The notes under the pieces are model-generated. The model was not told where the DNA came from, ran no database searches, and saw only the letters and a program-made list of their open reading frames with translations. Of a DNA stretch of 11,285 nucleotides, positions 1 through 5,876 are shown one piece after another. The stretch is from Oscillospiraceae bacterium (GTDB lineage: Bacteria > Bacillota > Clostridia > Oscillospirales > UBA929), in the NCBI GenBank assembly GCA_009777435.1, contig WRLW01000029.1, positions 1 through 11,285 of the forward strand, read 5' to 3'. The position numbers and the translations under genes are program-made. Each line of letters starts with the position of its first letter. Position 1 is the stretch's first letter.

Positions 1-346
1 TAAAGCCCGATACCAGCCTCACGCCGGCGCAGCCGTCGCTCTTGGCCCACGCTTCCAGCTCCCTTACTAACCGCCGCCCGACGCCCTTGCCCCTGTATTC
101 CTCAAGCACCCCGAGCGCGAGTATATTCTTGAGCGGGGGAGCGTATGTGCAGTCGTAATCGCTTCCGTGTATATACCCGGCCACGCGCCCTTGGATCTCC
201 GCGACAAAGATTCTTATGTTAGCTTTATCTAATATTTGTGCCAGCCTGTTGGCGGTCTGGCCATAGTCGTAACCAAAGGCTTTTAGGTTTATTTGCCGTA
301 TGCCCTCGGCGTCGTCAAGCGTCGCGGGCCGGATGCGTGCTTCCAT
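1..346 (-). CDS. GNAT-family N-acetyltransferase, C-terminus cut by window edge
   Basis: The 115 visible residues (MEARIRPATLDDAEGIRQIN at the start) show the N-terminal beta strand and helix of the GNAT fold. The acetyl-CoA pyrophosphate-binding loop is present as R85-G-K-G-V-G90 within YRGKGVGRRLV, preceded by the usual beta-4 strand (NILALGVLEEY). GNAT enzymes move an acetyl group from acetyl-CoA to an amine; the substrate cannot be told from this fragment. I chose the ATG at 346 because AAAGGG lies nine bases upstream. An in-frame ATG at 364 has no ribosome binding site and falls in the U-tract of the preceding terminator. The gene follows sigF on the same strand but is separated from it by that terminator, so it is probably transcribed separately. 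The last third or so of the protein lies beyond position 1. Confidence 0.85.
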   Translation of the reverse strand, partial: MEARIRPATLDDAEGIRQINLKAFGYDYGQTANRLAQILDKANIRIFVAEIQGRVAGYIHGSDYDCTYAPPLKNILALGVLEEYRGKGVGRRLVRELEAWAKSDGCAGVRLVSGF

Positions 347-362
347 TGATTGCAGCCCTTTC

Positions 363-404
363 ATAAACAAAACGGCCGGAAGCTGAACCTTTAGCTTTCG
401 GCCG
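363..404 (-). terminator. Intrinsic terminator after the spoIIA operon
   Basis: Inverted repeat with outer arms CGGCCG (373-378 and 399-404) and inner arms AAGCT/AGCTT (380-384 and 393-397), with one mismatch between them. Read on the minus strand, the hairpin is followed at once by TTTTGTTT (372-365). It lies 45 bases past the sigF stop codon and is oriented to end spoIIA transcription. Confidence 0.7.
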
Positions 405-448
405 CCCCAGCGTGATTTTTTTAAGTATAACGCGCGCCGCCCGTAATG

Positions 449-1150
449 TCAAGTCAGCTTATGCCGCAATCTTTGAAGCGCGGCGCGTTCGAGGCGCGAT
501 ACCTGAACTTGGGATATGCCGATGATTTTCGCGGCCTTATCCTGCGTCATGCAGCGGTAAAAGCGCAGCAGCAATACCACGCGCTCGCGTTCGGGCAGCT
601 CGTTGATGGCCTGCCTGAGCGCGAGGTTTTCGGTCACGGACTCCTCCATGCCGTCAACGCCCAGCACAGTCTCCAATGAACAGCCGCCGTCCCCGGATTC
701 GTATTGCAGGGATTCTGTCGGCGCGACGGCAAGCTCGGCGGACGCGATATCCTCGACGCTAAGGCCGCACTCCTCCGAAATCTCCGATAGGGCAGGTTCG
801 CGCCCAAAGCGCTGGCTCAGCGTGTCGCGCGTTTGATGTATCAGGTGCGCGCGCTCCTTTATGCCGCGCGATACCTTGACCATACCGTCGTCACGCAGGA
901 AGCGCCGTATTTCACCGGCAATTTTTGGAACGGCATAAGTGGAAAACTGTGTGCCGTATGATTCGTCAAAGCCCTGCACCGATTTAAGGAACCCCAAACA
1001 GCCCAGTTGGTATAAATCGTCCGGCTCGACACCCTGCCCGAAATAACGGCGCGCGACGCTCCATATAAGGCCGGTGTTTTCCTGTACCACGCGCCGGCAC
1101 GCGTCCTGGTCTCCGTTGCGGGCGGCGCGTACCAGCTCGATGTTAGTCAA
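449..1150 (-). CDS. sigF: RNA polymerase sporulation sigma factor sigma-F (SpoIIAC)
   Basis: Sigma-70-family factor of 233 residues that directs early forespore transcription. Region 2 is clear at about residues 45-88, with the DLYQLGCLGFLKSV motif (SigF/SigG type), FSTYAVPKIAGEIRRFLRD and then VKVSRGIKE. Region 4 is at about 201-229, with the helix-turn-helix MTQDKAAKIIGISQVQVSRL. The length is close to that of B. subtilis SigF (about 255), with a shorter N-terminus. The start codon is TTG: its last two bases and the next A form the TGA stop of spoIIAB, a four-base overlap (TTGA) that suggests translational coupling. No strong ribosome binding site is visible. Being third behind spoIIAA and spoIIAB identifies it as sigma-F rather than sigma-G; sigma-B is less likely given the similarity and gene order. 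By homology it is held inactive by SpoIIAB until the septum forms. Confidence 0.95.
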   Translation of the reverse strand: MTNIELVRAARNGDQDACRRVVQENTGLIWSVARRYFGQGVEPDDLYQLGCLGFLKSVQGFDESYGTQFSTYAVPKIAGEIRRFLRDDGMVKVSRGIKERAHLIHQTRDTLSQRFGREPALSEISEECGLSVEDIASAELAVAPTESLQYESGDGGCSLETVLGVDGMEESVTENLALRQAINELPERERVVLLLRFYRCMTQDKAAKIIGISQVQVSRLERAALQRLRHKLT

Positions 1151-1620
1151 GCCGGGTTCCCCGTTTCGGCTTCGGGCGCGCGGACGCCGCTCGCGCGCAG
1201 GGCAAGGCGCTTGCGCATGACGACGGTGGTGCCTTTACCCGGAACGGAGCGTACGCGCAGAGAATCCGTAAAGCTTTCCATGATGGTAAAGCCCATGCCC
1301 GAGCGCTCCGAGCCGCCTGTTGTGAACATAGCCTTGCGCGCCTTCTCAACGTCGGGGATGCCTAACCCGGTATCCCTGACGGCTATCTCGATGACGCCGC
1401 CCTCGAACAGTCTGGCCATGATATATATACGGCCTATGCTGTCCGGGTACGCGTGTACGACACAGTTAGTTACGGCTTCGGAGACCGCGGTCTTGATGTC
1501 GCCAAGCTCGTCAAGCGTGGGGTCGAGCTGCGCCGCCAATGTGGCGACCGCCGCCCGCGCCAGACCTTCGTTTGCGGAGCGGCTTGTCAGAGTAAGCCGC
1601 ATTTCGTTTATGACTTTCAT
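1147..1620 (-). CDS. spoIIAB: Anti-sigma F factor / serine kinase SpoIIAB
   Basis: Protein of 157 residues with the GHKL ATPase fold. It binds and inhibits sigma-F and phosphorylates SpoIIAA with ATP. The N box is at residues 48-52 (EAVTN, with E48 and N52 as catalytic and Mg-binding positions). The G1 box is DTGLG (83-87). The ATP lid and G2 box are in SERSGMGFT (104-112), almost identical to the Bacillus protein. The N-terminal stretch AQLDPTLDELGDIKTAVSEA also matches SpoIIAB closely. The C-terminus carries about 17 residues beyond the conserved domain, rich in Ala, Gly and Pro, encoded where the gene runs into sigF. The ATG at 1620 is preceded by GGAAAGGGG at eight bases. It lies 33 bases after spoIIAA and overlaps sigF by four. 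Confidence 0.96.
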   Translation of the reverse strand: MKVINEMRLTLTSRSANEGLARAAVATLAAQLDPTLDELGDIKTAVSEAVTNCVVHAYPDSIGRIYIMARLFEGGVIEIAVRDTGLGIPDVEKARKAMFTTGGSERSGMGFTIMESFTDSLRVRSVPGKGTTVVMRKRLALRASGVRAPEAETGNPA

Positions 1621-1653
1621 ATGTACAGCCCCTTTCCGGCAGTTAAATGTTTG

Positions 1654-1968
1654 TTACTCCGCGTATGAGATATTGACCAGACGCTCAACGCCCGCCGTGT
1701 TGAGAACGCGCCGCGCCTGACCCGCCACCGAGACCACCCGCATGACGCCGCCGAACTCGCCCACGCGCCTGTAGCAGTTAAGTATGACCGCGATGCCCGA
1801 CGAATCCATGAAGCTGACGCCCGAAAAGTCGAGCGTCACGGACATGGGGCGCCGCGCGTCGATCAAGGCGCCCATAGACGCCAGCAAGCTCTGCGCGGCA
1901 TGGTGGTCGATTTCGCCTTCGGGCATGAGAACCAGCGTGCCGTCCTCTATAACATATTGCAGTTTCAT
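1654..1968 (-). CDS. spoIIAA: Anti-anti-sigma F factor SpoIIAA
   Basis: A 104-residue STAS-domain protein. In its unphosphorylated form it binds SpoIIAB and frees sigma-F; SpoIIAB inactivates it by phosphorylation and the SpoIIE phosphatase reactivates it. The phosphoacceptor motif is FMDSSGIAVIL at residues 53-63; by alignment with Bacillus Ser58 the modified residue is Ser56. The GEIDHHAA stretch near residue 18 matches the Bacillus GELDHHTA. The length is slightly below the usual 115-117 because the C-terminal tail is short. The ATG at 1968 has a strong AAGGGGG nine bases upstream. It is the first gene of the operon; no dacF-type gene precedes it, unlike in B. subtilis. Confidence 0.95.
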   Translation of the reverse strand: MKLQYVIEDGTLVLMPEGEIDHHAAQSLLASMGALIDARRPMSVTLDFSGVSFMDSSGIAVILNCYRRVGEFGGVMRVVSVAGQARRVLNTAGVERLVNISYAE

Positions 1969-2038
1969 AGCGCATTTCCCCCTTTTTCTCAGTATAAGGG
2001 CTTGTCCGTGTAGAAACCTGCCGCATCCTGCGGGGCAT

Positions 2039-2074
2039 AAAAAAAGAGCGGCGCGGTCGATTTGACCGCGCCGC
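2039..2074 (-). terminator. Strong intrinsic terminator after the SLH/LRR gene
   Basis: Perfect 11-base-pair stem (GCGGCGCGGTC at 2048-2058 pairing with 2064-2074) with a five-base loop. On the minus strand it is followed by TCTTTTTTT (2047-2039). It lies about 40 bases past the stop of the surface-protein gene and separates that gene from spoIIA, which therefore needs its own promoter between about 1975 and 2040. Confidence 0.9.
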
Positions 2075-2116
2075 CGGATTTGCCGTCTATTTTTTCAGGT
2101 AGTCCCAAAGGTTGTT

Positions 2117-3676
2117 TTACATGTCAAGGAATTTAACGAAATTCATTAGGAGCATGATGCCCATTTCGCGGGTCAGATCGGCTTTCGGATCAACCATGCC
2201 GCCGCCCACTCCCTCAACGATGCCCGCCTTTTGGAGCGCGCCGATGGCTTTTGCCGCCCACGGCGATATGCTGTCCGCGTCGTCGAACTCAGGCTCGGCG
2301 TCCTCGAACTCATAGCCGAGCTGTACCATCATGTTGTACATCAGGGTAAATACCATCTCGCGGCTGAACACGCCGTCCGGGTTGTATGTGCCGTCGCCGT
2401 TGCCCTGAACTATGCCCAGCCCCGCCAGCTTCAGCACAGCCTCGTTGTCCGTGTCGCTGAAGCTGCCAAGTATGTCCACGTCCGCGCCGGACAGCAGCTC
2501 GTAGAGAGCGACGGCCAATTCGGCAAACTCGGCGCGGGTTATGTCATTGCGGTAATCGCTTTGCAGATGCTCGGGCACGACGCCCATTTCTATAGCTTCG
2601 TCAATAGCTTCCTCGGCCCAAACGGACGGTACGTCCTCAGGCTTTGGCGCGGGCGCGGGCGGCGGCGCAACAGGAGCGGCCGGCCTTGAGGGGGTTAAAG
2701 ACGCTATGGGTACGCCTACGCCTGTATCACCGGTATTGCCCGTATCTCCGGTGTTACCCGTATCACCGGTATTACCCGTGCCGCCGGTGTTATCTGTTTC
2801 TTCGGTGTTGTCACCGGTGTTGTCACCGGTGTTATCCGTGCCGCCGGTATCCTCAGTATACAGCGCCGTCACGGTCAGGTCGGAGGACGCCATGTTGACG
2901 ACCCCCCAGTTCCAGCCGGTGAAGGTGTAGCCTGTACGCGAGGGGCTTGACGGTACGGTGGCGGGGGGATAGCCTTCCACCACTTGAGTTTTAAGCGTCG
3001 TGCCGTCCCAGTCTTTGAACGTGACGGTGTACTGAAAGTGGGAGTACAGCTCTTTCAGCTTAGTGTTATAGGTCAAGTCCAGCTCGGTCAATTGGTTGTT
3101 GTTGCAGACGAGCTCTACCAGCTCGGTATTTGCGCTCACATCCAGCTCGGTCAGTTGGTTGTATTGGCAAGATAGATTTGTTAGCTCGGCGTTAGCGCTC
3201 AAGTTCAGCTCGGTCAGTTGGTTGCCGCTGCAGTAAAGCTGTTCCAGTTGAGTGTTATTGCTGATGTCCAGCTCGATCAGTTGGTTCCAGCCGCAATCGA
3301 GCGATATCAGCTTGGTATTAGCGCTAACGTCAAGCGCCGTCAGTTGGTTCCGGAAACAGTGAAGCCCTTCCAGCTTGGTGTTATTGCTCACGTCCAGCTC
3401 GGTCAATTGGTTGCCGTAGCAAATAAGCCATGTCAGATTGGTGAATTTTTCGATACCGGTAAGGTCGGCTATGCCCATCTCGTGTACGAATAAAAAGTCC
3501 ACCGCATCAAAATCCGCGCTCGATAAAGGGTCATCCTCCGTCAAGCCGAGTTCTGCCAGCACAGCCGCTCTGAAATTAGGGTCGGGGAACGCCGTTTCCC
3601 ATTCCGACGCCGCGGCCAAAGATGCCGGCCCCGCAATCATAACAAAGACCAATACGAAGCTGACAAGCCTTTTCAC
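2117..3676 (-). CDS. Exported leucine-rich-repeat surface protein with InlB-type B-repeat and C-terminal SLH domains
   Basis: About 519 residues from the GTG at 3676. A signal peptide (MKRLVSFVLVFVMIAGPASL, cleavage probably after AAA near residue 23) is followed by a short cap and six 21-residue leucine-rich repeats (81-206) of the form LxxLxCxxNQLTELDVSxNT. An InlB/Flg_new-like B-repeat follows at about 216-275 (VTFKDWDGTTL ... GYTFTGW), then a Thr/Gly/Asp/Asn linker (277-319), a Pro/Ala hinge (330-347), and three SLH units (about 350-519; conserved TRAEFAELAVAL, SREMVFTLMYN, TREMGIMLLMN). SLH domains bind secondary cell-wall polymers, so the protein is probably displayed on the envelope, with the LRRs for protein or ligand binding. 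The GTG is preferred because AAGGA lies 11 bases upstream. The in-frame ATG at 3688 abuts that same motif with no spacing, and a TTG at 3700 has none. It stands alone with its own terminator. Confidence 0.88.
   Translation of the reverse strand: MKRLVSFVLVFVMIAGPASLAAASEWETAFPDPNFRAAVLAELGLTEDDPLSSADFDAVDFLFVHEMGIADLTGIEKFTNLTWLICYGNQLTELDVSNNTKLEGLHCFRNQLTALDVSANTKLISLDCGWNQLIELDISNNTQLEQLYCSGNQLTELNLSANAELTNLSCQYNQLTELDVSANTELVELVCNNNQLTELDLTYNTKLKELYSHFQYTVTFKDWDGTTLKTQVVEGYPPATVPSSPSRTGYTFTGWNWGVVNMASSDLTVTALYTEDTGGTDNTGDNTGDNTEETDNTGGTGNTGDTGNTGDTGNTGDTGVGVPIASLTPSRPAAPVAPPPAPAPKPEDVPSVWAEEAIDEAIEMGVVPEHLQSDYRNDITRAEFAELAVALYELLSGADVDILGSFSDTDNEAVLKLAGLGIVQGNGDGTYNPDGVFSREMVFTLMYNMMVQLGYEFEDAEPEFDDADSISPWAAKAIGALQKAGIVEGVGGGMVDPKADLTREMGIMLLMNFVKFLDM
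2726..2779 (-). repeat. Tandem 18-bp repeat encoding (TGNTGD)3 linker
   Basis: Three copies of a six-residue unit, TGNTGD, lie in the linker between the B-repeat and the SLH domains. Less regular TGDN/TGGT units continue the low-complexity tract up to about 2848. The DNA copies differ at third codon positions, so the array is diverged rather than freshly expanded. Confidence 0.8.
3059..3436 (-). repeat. Six tandem 63-bp leucine-rich repeats
   Basis: Six in-frame 21-codon units encode LRRs with Leu at positions 1 and 4, Cys at 6, Asn at 9 and Leu at 11 and 14. The DNA segment encoding NQLTELDVS (seen on the plus strand as variants of CAGCTCGGTCAGTTGGTT) recurs with few changes. A seventh unit starts (LKELY) and then runs into the B-repeat. 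Confidence 0.9.
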
Positions 3677-3709
3677 TGTAAATCCCATCCTTCCAACCAA
3701 AAATGACTG

Positions 3710-3735
3710 CTATCAAAAGGTATACCTTTTGATAG
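3710..3735. repeat. 26-bp perfect palindrome, copy 1
   Basis: Half-site CTATCAAAAGGTA followed directly by its exact reverse complement. It lies 34 bases upstream of the surface-protein start codon. The same 26 bases recur at 3868-3893 inside a longer palindrome. It could be an operator, a hairpin or cruciform, or a dispersed intergenic repeat. Confidence 0.85.
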
Positions 3736-3821
3736 TTGCCCCAAAAGACGTTTTCGGACGCGCAATGCGCGCCCCTACGGGCGAATTTTGCGGGTTTTTA
3801 CGGAAATTTCGGCGAAATCGC

Positions 3822-3851
3822 TTGACATATGGCGGTAACATATGGTATTAT
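3822..3851 (+). promoter_or_regulatory. Candidate plus-strand sigma-A promoter
   Basis: Consensus -35 TTGACA (3822-3827), an 18-base spacer and -10 TATTAT (3846-3851). The predicted start is near 3858, just before the 38-bp palindrome. No plus-strand protein gene follows, so a real transcript would be a short structured RNA or antisense to the permease gene. The motif match is good but the lack of a target lowers confidence. Confidence 0.4.
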
Positions 3852-3874
3852 TTTTAGCGCGAACGAACTATCAA
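3847..3874 (-). promoter_or_regulatory. Candidate promoter for the LRR/SLH surface-protein gene
   Basis: On the minus strand, TTGATA (3874-3869, inside the right palindrome), a 16-base spacer and AATAAT (3852-3847). It faces the surface-protein gene and would give a leader of about 165 bases that includes palindrome copy 1. Its -10 overlaps the -10 of the opposing plus-strand promoter. Both hexamers have one mismatch. Confidence 0.35.
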
Positions 3875-3899
3875 AAGGTATACCTTTTGATAGTTCGTT
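3862..3899. repeat. 38-bp perfect palindrome containing copy 2 of the 26-bp element
   Basis: The 26-bp palindrome of 3710-3735 recurs exactly at 3868-3893. Here the symmetry extends by six more bases on each side (AACGAA and TTCGTT), giving 19 base pairs with no interruption. It lies between the terminator of the ABC operon and the candidate promoters for the surface-protein gene. Confidence 0.85.
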
Positions 3900-3905
3900 T
3901 TCACG

Positions 3906-3942
3906 CCAAACCAAAGCGGCACAGTCGGTTCGACCGTGCCGC
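3906..3942 (-). terminator. Intrinsic terminator after the ABC transporter operon
   Basis: Stem GCGGCAC/GTGCCGC (3916-3922 and 3936-3942) plus inner GTCG/CGAC, with one mismatched position and a three-base loop. On the minus strand it is followed by TTTGGTTTGG. It starts about 20 bases past the stop of the second permease. The U-tract is interrupted, so efficiency may be moderate. Confidence 0.7.
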
Positions 3943-3963
3943 TCTTCGCTTGCTGGGTTGTGG

Positions 3964-4875
3964 TCAGCCCTTTACGCTGCCTATGTGCAGGCCCTGCACA
4001 AAGTATTTTTGCATGAACGGGTATACGATTAGAATGGGCATCGCCGTGACCACCGTCATGGCCGCGCGCAGCGAGTTAGGCGTGACCATGTTGGACGAGC
4101 CTTGCTGCTGCATACTCAGGTAGTCCGGCTGCGTACTGCCCTGAACCATCGATGAAGAAAGAATCTTCATCATCTCGTATTGGAGCGTACTTAGATTTTG
4201 TCTGGCCGGGGCGAAAATGAAGGTGTCAAACCACGAGTTCCAGGAACCGACGGCCACCCACAGCGCGACCGTAGCCAAGACCGGCGTGCAAAGCGGCAGC
4301 AATATGCGGAAAAAGATTGTCATTTCGTTGGCGCCGTCGATTTTGGCGGACTCCGCCAGCGAGTCGGGGAGCGTGTTCATATAGGTGCGTATGACGATGA
4401 CGTTGAAAGCGCCGTAGAGCGAGGGTAAGACGTATACCCAAAAATTGTTTATCAGCTTGAGGTCTTTGTAAAGGAAATACTGCGGTATAAGTCCGGCGCT
4501 TATGTACATTGTCAGAACCATATAGACGGTAAGGAATTTATTGAACATAAACTCTTTCCTGCTCAGCACATAAGCGAACATGGCTGAAAACAGGACGTTG
4601 AAAATGGTGGTCAGCACGGTACGCGCGACCGAAACGCCAAAAGCCGTGAACAGGGTCTCGTTATTGAAGATAATGGCGTAGTTATTGATGGTTATAATCC
4701 GCGGCCAGAAATACAGGCCGCCCCTGATCGAGTCGCGCGCGTCGTTGAACGAGACCACCATGGTATTCCAGAACGGATAAAGCATGATGAACATGATAAG
4801 AACCATGAACAGGATATTGCCGATATCGAACAGCCAGGAGCCAAAGGAGCGCTTAACCAATTTGTTATTCATCAT
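3964..4875 (-). CDS. Carbohydrate ABC transporter permease (LplC/YtcP-like, MalG type)
   Basis: Integral membrane protein of 303 residues, one half of the translocation pore of a CUT1-type sugar importer. It has a short N-terminal cytoplasmic segment, a first membrane helix at about 18-38 (ILFMVLIMFIMLYPFW) and further helices near 78-103, 112-134, 143-164, 193-213 and 272-290. The EAA loop that contacts the ATPase is at 175-194 (ESAKIDGANEMTIFFRILLP), with the conserved Gly in DGA. The C-terminal YPFMQKYFVQGLHIGSVKG is typical of MalG-type subunits. The ATG at 4875 has AAGGGA nine bases upstream; a second ATG follows directly. It starts 15 bases after the other permease gene and is last in the operon. 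The substrate is not deducible; the LplC/YtcP subgroup usually serves complex oligosaccharides. Confidence 0.93.
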   Translation of the reverse strand: MMNNKLVKRSFGSWLFDIGNILFMVLIMFIMLYPFWNTMVVSFNDARDSIRGGLYFWPRIITINNYAIIFNNETLFTAFGVSVARTVLTTIFNVLFSAMFAYVLSRKEFMFNKFLTVYMVLTMYISAGLIPQYFLYKDLKLINNFWVYVLPSLYGAFNVIVIRTYMNTLPDSLAESAKIDGANEMTIFFRILLPLCTPVLATVALWVAVGSWNSWFDTFIFAPARQNLSTLQYEMMKILSSSMVQGSTQPDYLSMQQQGSSNMVTPNSLRAAMTVVTAMPILIVYPFMQKYFVQGLHIGSVKG

Positions 4876-4890
4876 CGTTCACCGTCCCTT

Positions 4891-5814
4891 CTATATCAGT
4901 TTTTCTTCGCCCATGCGTCCGGCTATCCAGTTGCAAAAACCTATAAGCACTATGCTGACCACGGTTTTGAACATACCGGCAGCCGTCGCGAGCGAGAAGT
5001 TAAGACGCGACATGCCCTTTTCGACGACGTATATGTCTATGGTATTTGCTACGTCGGCCACAAAGCCGTTTCTGAACAGATAGGGCATCTCGAAGCCCAC
5101 GTTCAGCACCCAGCCCACGTTGAGTATGAGCAGTATGACAATGGTGGACTTGATACCCGGCAGCGTTATGTACATGTTTTTTTGCAGCCGGTTAGCGCCG
5201 TCGATATCGGCGGCCTCGTACAGGGTCGGGTCAATCGAGGTGATGGAGGCCAGATAAATTATGGTGTTCCAGCCCATCTCCTTCCACACGTTGGTAAACC
5301 CTATAATCCACCAGAAATAATTAGGGTTGCCCATAAAATGCACCTTTTCCTGTACGAGACCAAGCGCGAGCAGCGCCTGATTGATAACGCCGTCCTCCAT
5401 AGAAAGCATGTTCTGGGCCAGCGAGACCACTATAATCATCGACAGGAAGTGCGGCAGGTATGAGATGGTCTGCACAACGCGCTTGAACCTGCGGGTGAAC
5501 AATTCGTTGAGCAGCAGCGCGAAGAGTATGGCCGAGACAAAGTGCAAGACCAGATTGATAACGCCCATACCCAGCGTGTTTCTTATAACGCGCGGGAATT
5601 CGGCGCCGCCGAATAGGGTCTTGAATTGCTGAAGCCCAACCCATTCCTGCTCCCAAAACTTTATTATCGATGACGACCTGTAGTTTTGGAAAGCCATGAG
5701 CCAGCCCCATAGGGGATAGTAGCTGAAAATAAAAGTGTAGACGAAAAACGGCAAAGCTATGAATATCAGTTCTTTTTGCTTGCCGATTTTATACAGCAGA
5801 CCGTGTTTTTTCAT
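4891..5814 (-). CDS. Carbohydrate ABC transporter permease (LplB-like, MalF/UgpA type)
   Basis: Integral membrane protein of 307 residues, partner of the permease downstream. Helices are visible at about 15-40 (LIFIALPFFVYTFIFSYYPL), 82-104, 116-136, 167-190, 222-243 and 277-297. The N-terminal ELIFIALPF...YYPLWGWLMAFQNY segment is characteristic of LplB/YtcP-type partners. The EAA loop lies at 200-219 (EAADIDGANRLQKNMYITLP). The ATG at 5814 is preceded by GGAGG at six bases, a near-ideal ribosome binding site. It follows the binding-protein gene after 62 bases that contain a hairpin, and precedes the second permease by 15 bases. No ATPase gene lies in the cluster. Confidence 0.93.
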   Translation of the reverse strand: MKKHGLLYKIGKQKELIFIALPFFVYTFIFSYYPLWGWLMAFQNYRSSSIIKFWEQEWVGLQQFKTLFGGAEFPRVIRNTLGMGVINLVLHFVSAILFALLLNELFTRRFKRVVQTISYLPHFLSMIIVVSLAQNMLSMEDGVINQALLALGLVQEKVHFMGNPNYFWWIIGFTNVWKEMGWNTIIYLASITSIDPTLYEAADIDGANRLQKNMYITLPGIKSTIVILLILNVGWVLNVGFEMPYLFRNGFVADVANTIDIYVVEKGMSRLNFSLATAAGMFKTVVSIVLIGFCNWIAGRMGEEKLI

Positions 5815-5836
5815 GGAAAACCTCCGGGCAAAGTAT

Positions 5837-5866
5837 AAAAGGGGCTGCTGTAACGCGGCCCCTTTT
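5837..5866 (-). terminator. Intercistronic hairpin between binding-protein and permease genes
   Basis: Nine-base-pair stem AAAAGGGGC/GCCCCTTTT (5837-5845 with 5858-5866) and a 12-base loop, just after the binding-protein stop. The descending arm ends in UUUU on the minus strand, then AUACUUUG. It looks like a leaky terminator or an mRNA 3'-end stabiliser, which would give more binding protein than permease. Confidence 0.6.
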
Positions 5867-5876
5867 GCAGTACCGC

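Noticed and set aside
1211..1720. Plus-strand open frame of 169 codons opposite spoIIAB
   Set aside because: It is antisense to a gene with clear GHKL motifs; low-complexity Ser/Thr/Ala translation.
449..1968. Sigma-B/RsbV/RsbW stress module as an alternative to spoIIA
   Set aside because: The GHKL protein matches SpoIIAB closely (SERSGMGFT and the AQLDPTLDEL stretch), and the sigma factor has SigF/SigG-type region 2; no rsb phosphatase gene is present.
2231..2930. Plus-strand open frames opposite the SLH and linker region
   Set aside because: They have repetitive, biased composition (Val/Leu/Pro or Cys/Arg/Tyr runs) that mirrors the Thr/Gly repeat of the real gene.
3059..3436. Direct repeats considered as a CRISPR array
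   Set aside because: The 63-bp period is in frame and encodes leucine-rich repeats; the segments between are not unique spacers.
3710..3899. Insertion sequence bounded by terminal inverted repeats
   Set aside because: No transposase gene lies between the copies, the segment is under 200 bases, and I find no target-site duplication; a MITE-like origin remains only a possibility.
3438..4123. Plus-strand open frames through the palindrome region
   Set aside because: They cross the non-coding palindromes and run into the permease gene in antisense; no ribosome binding site and no domain.
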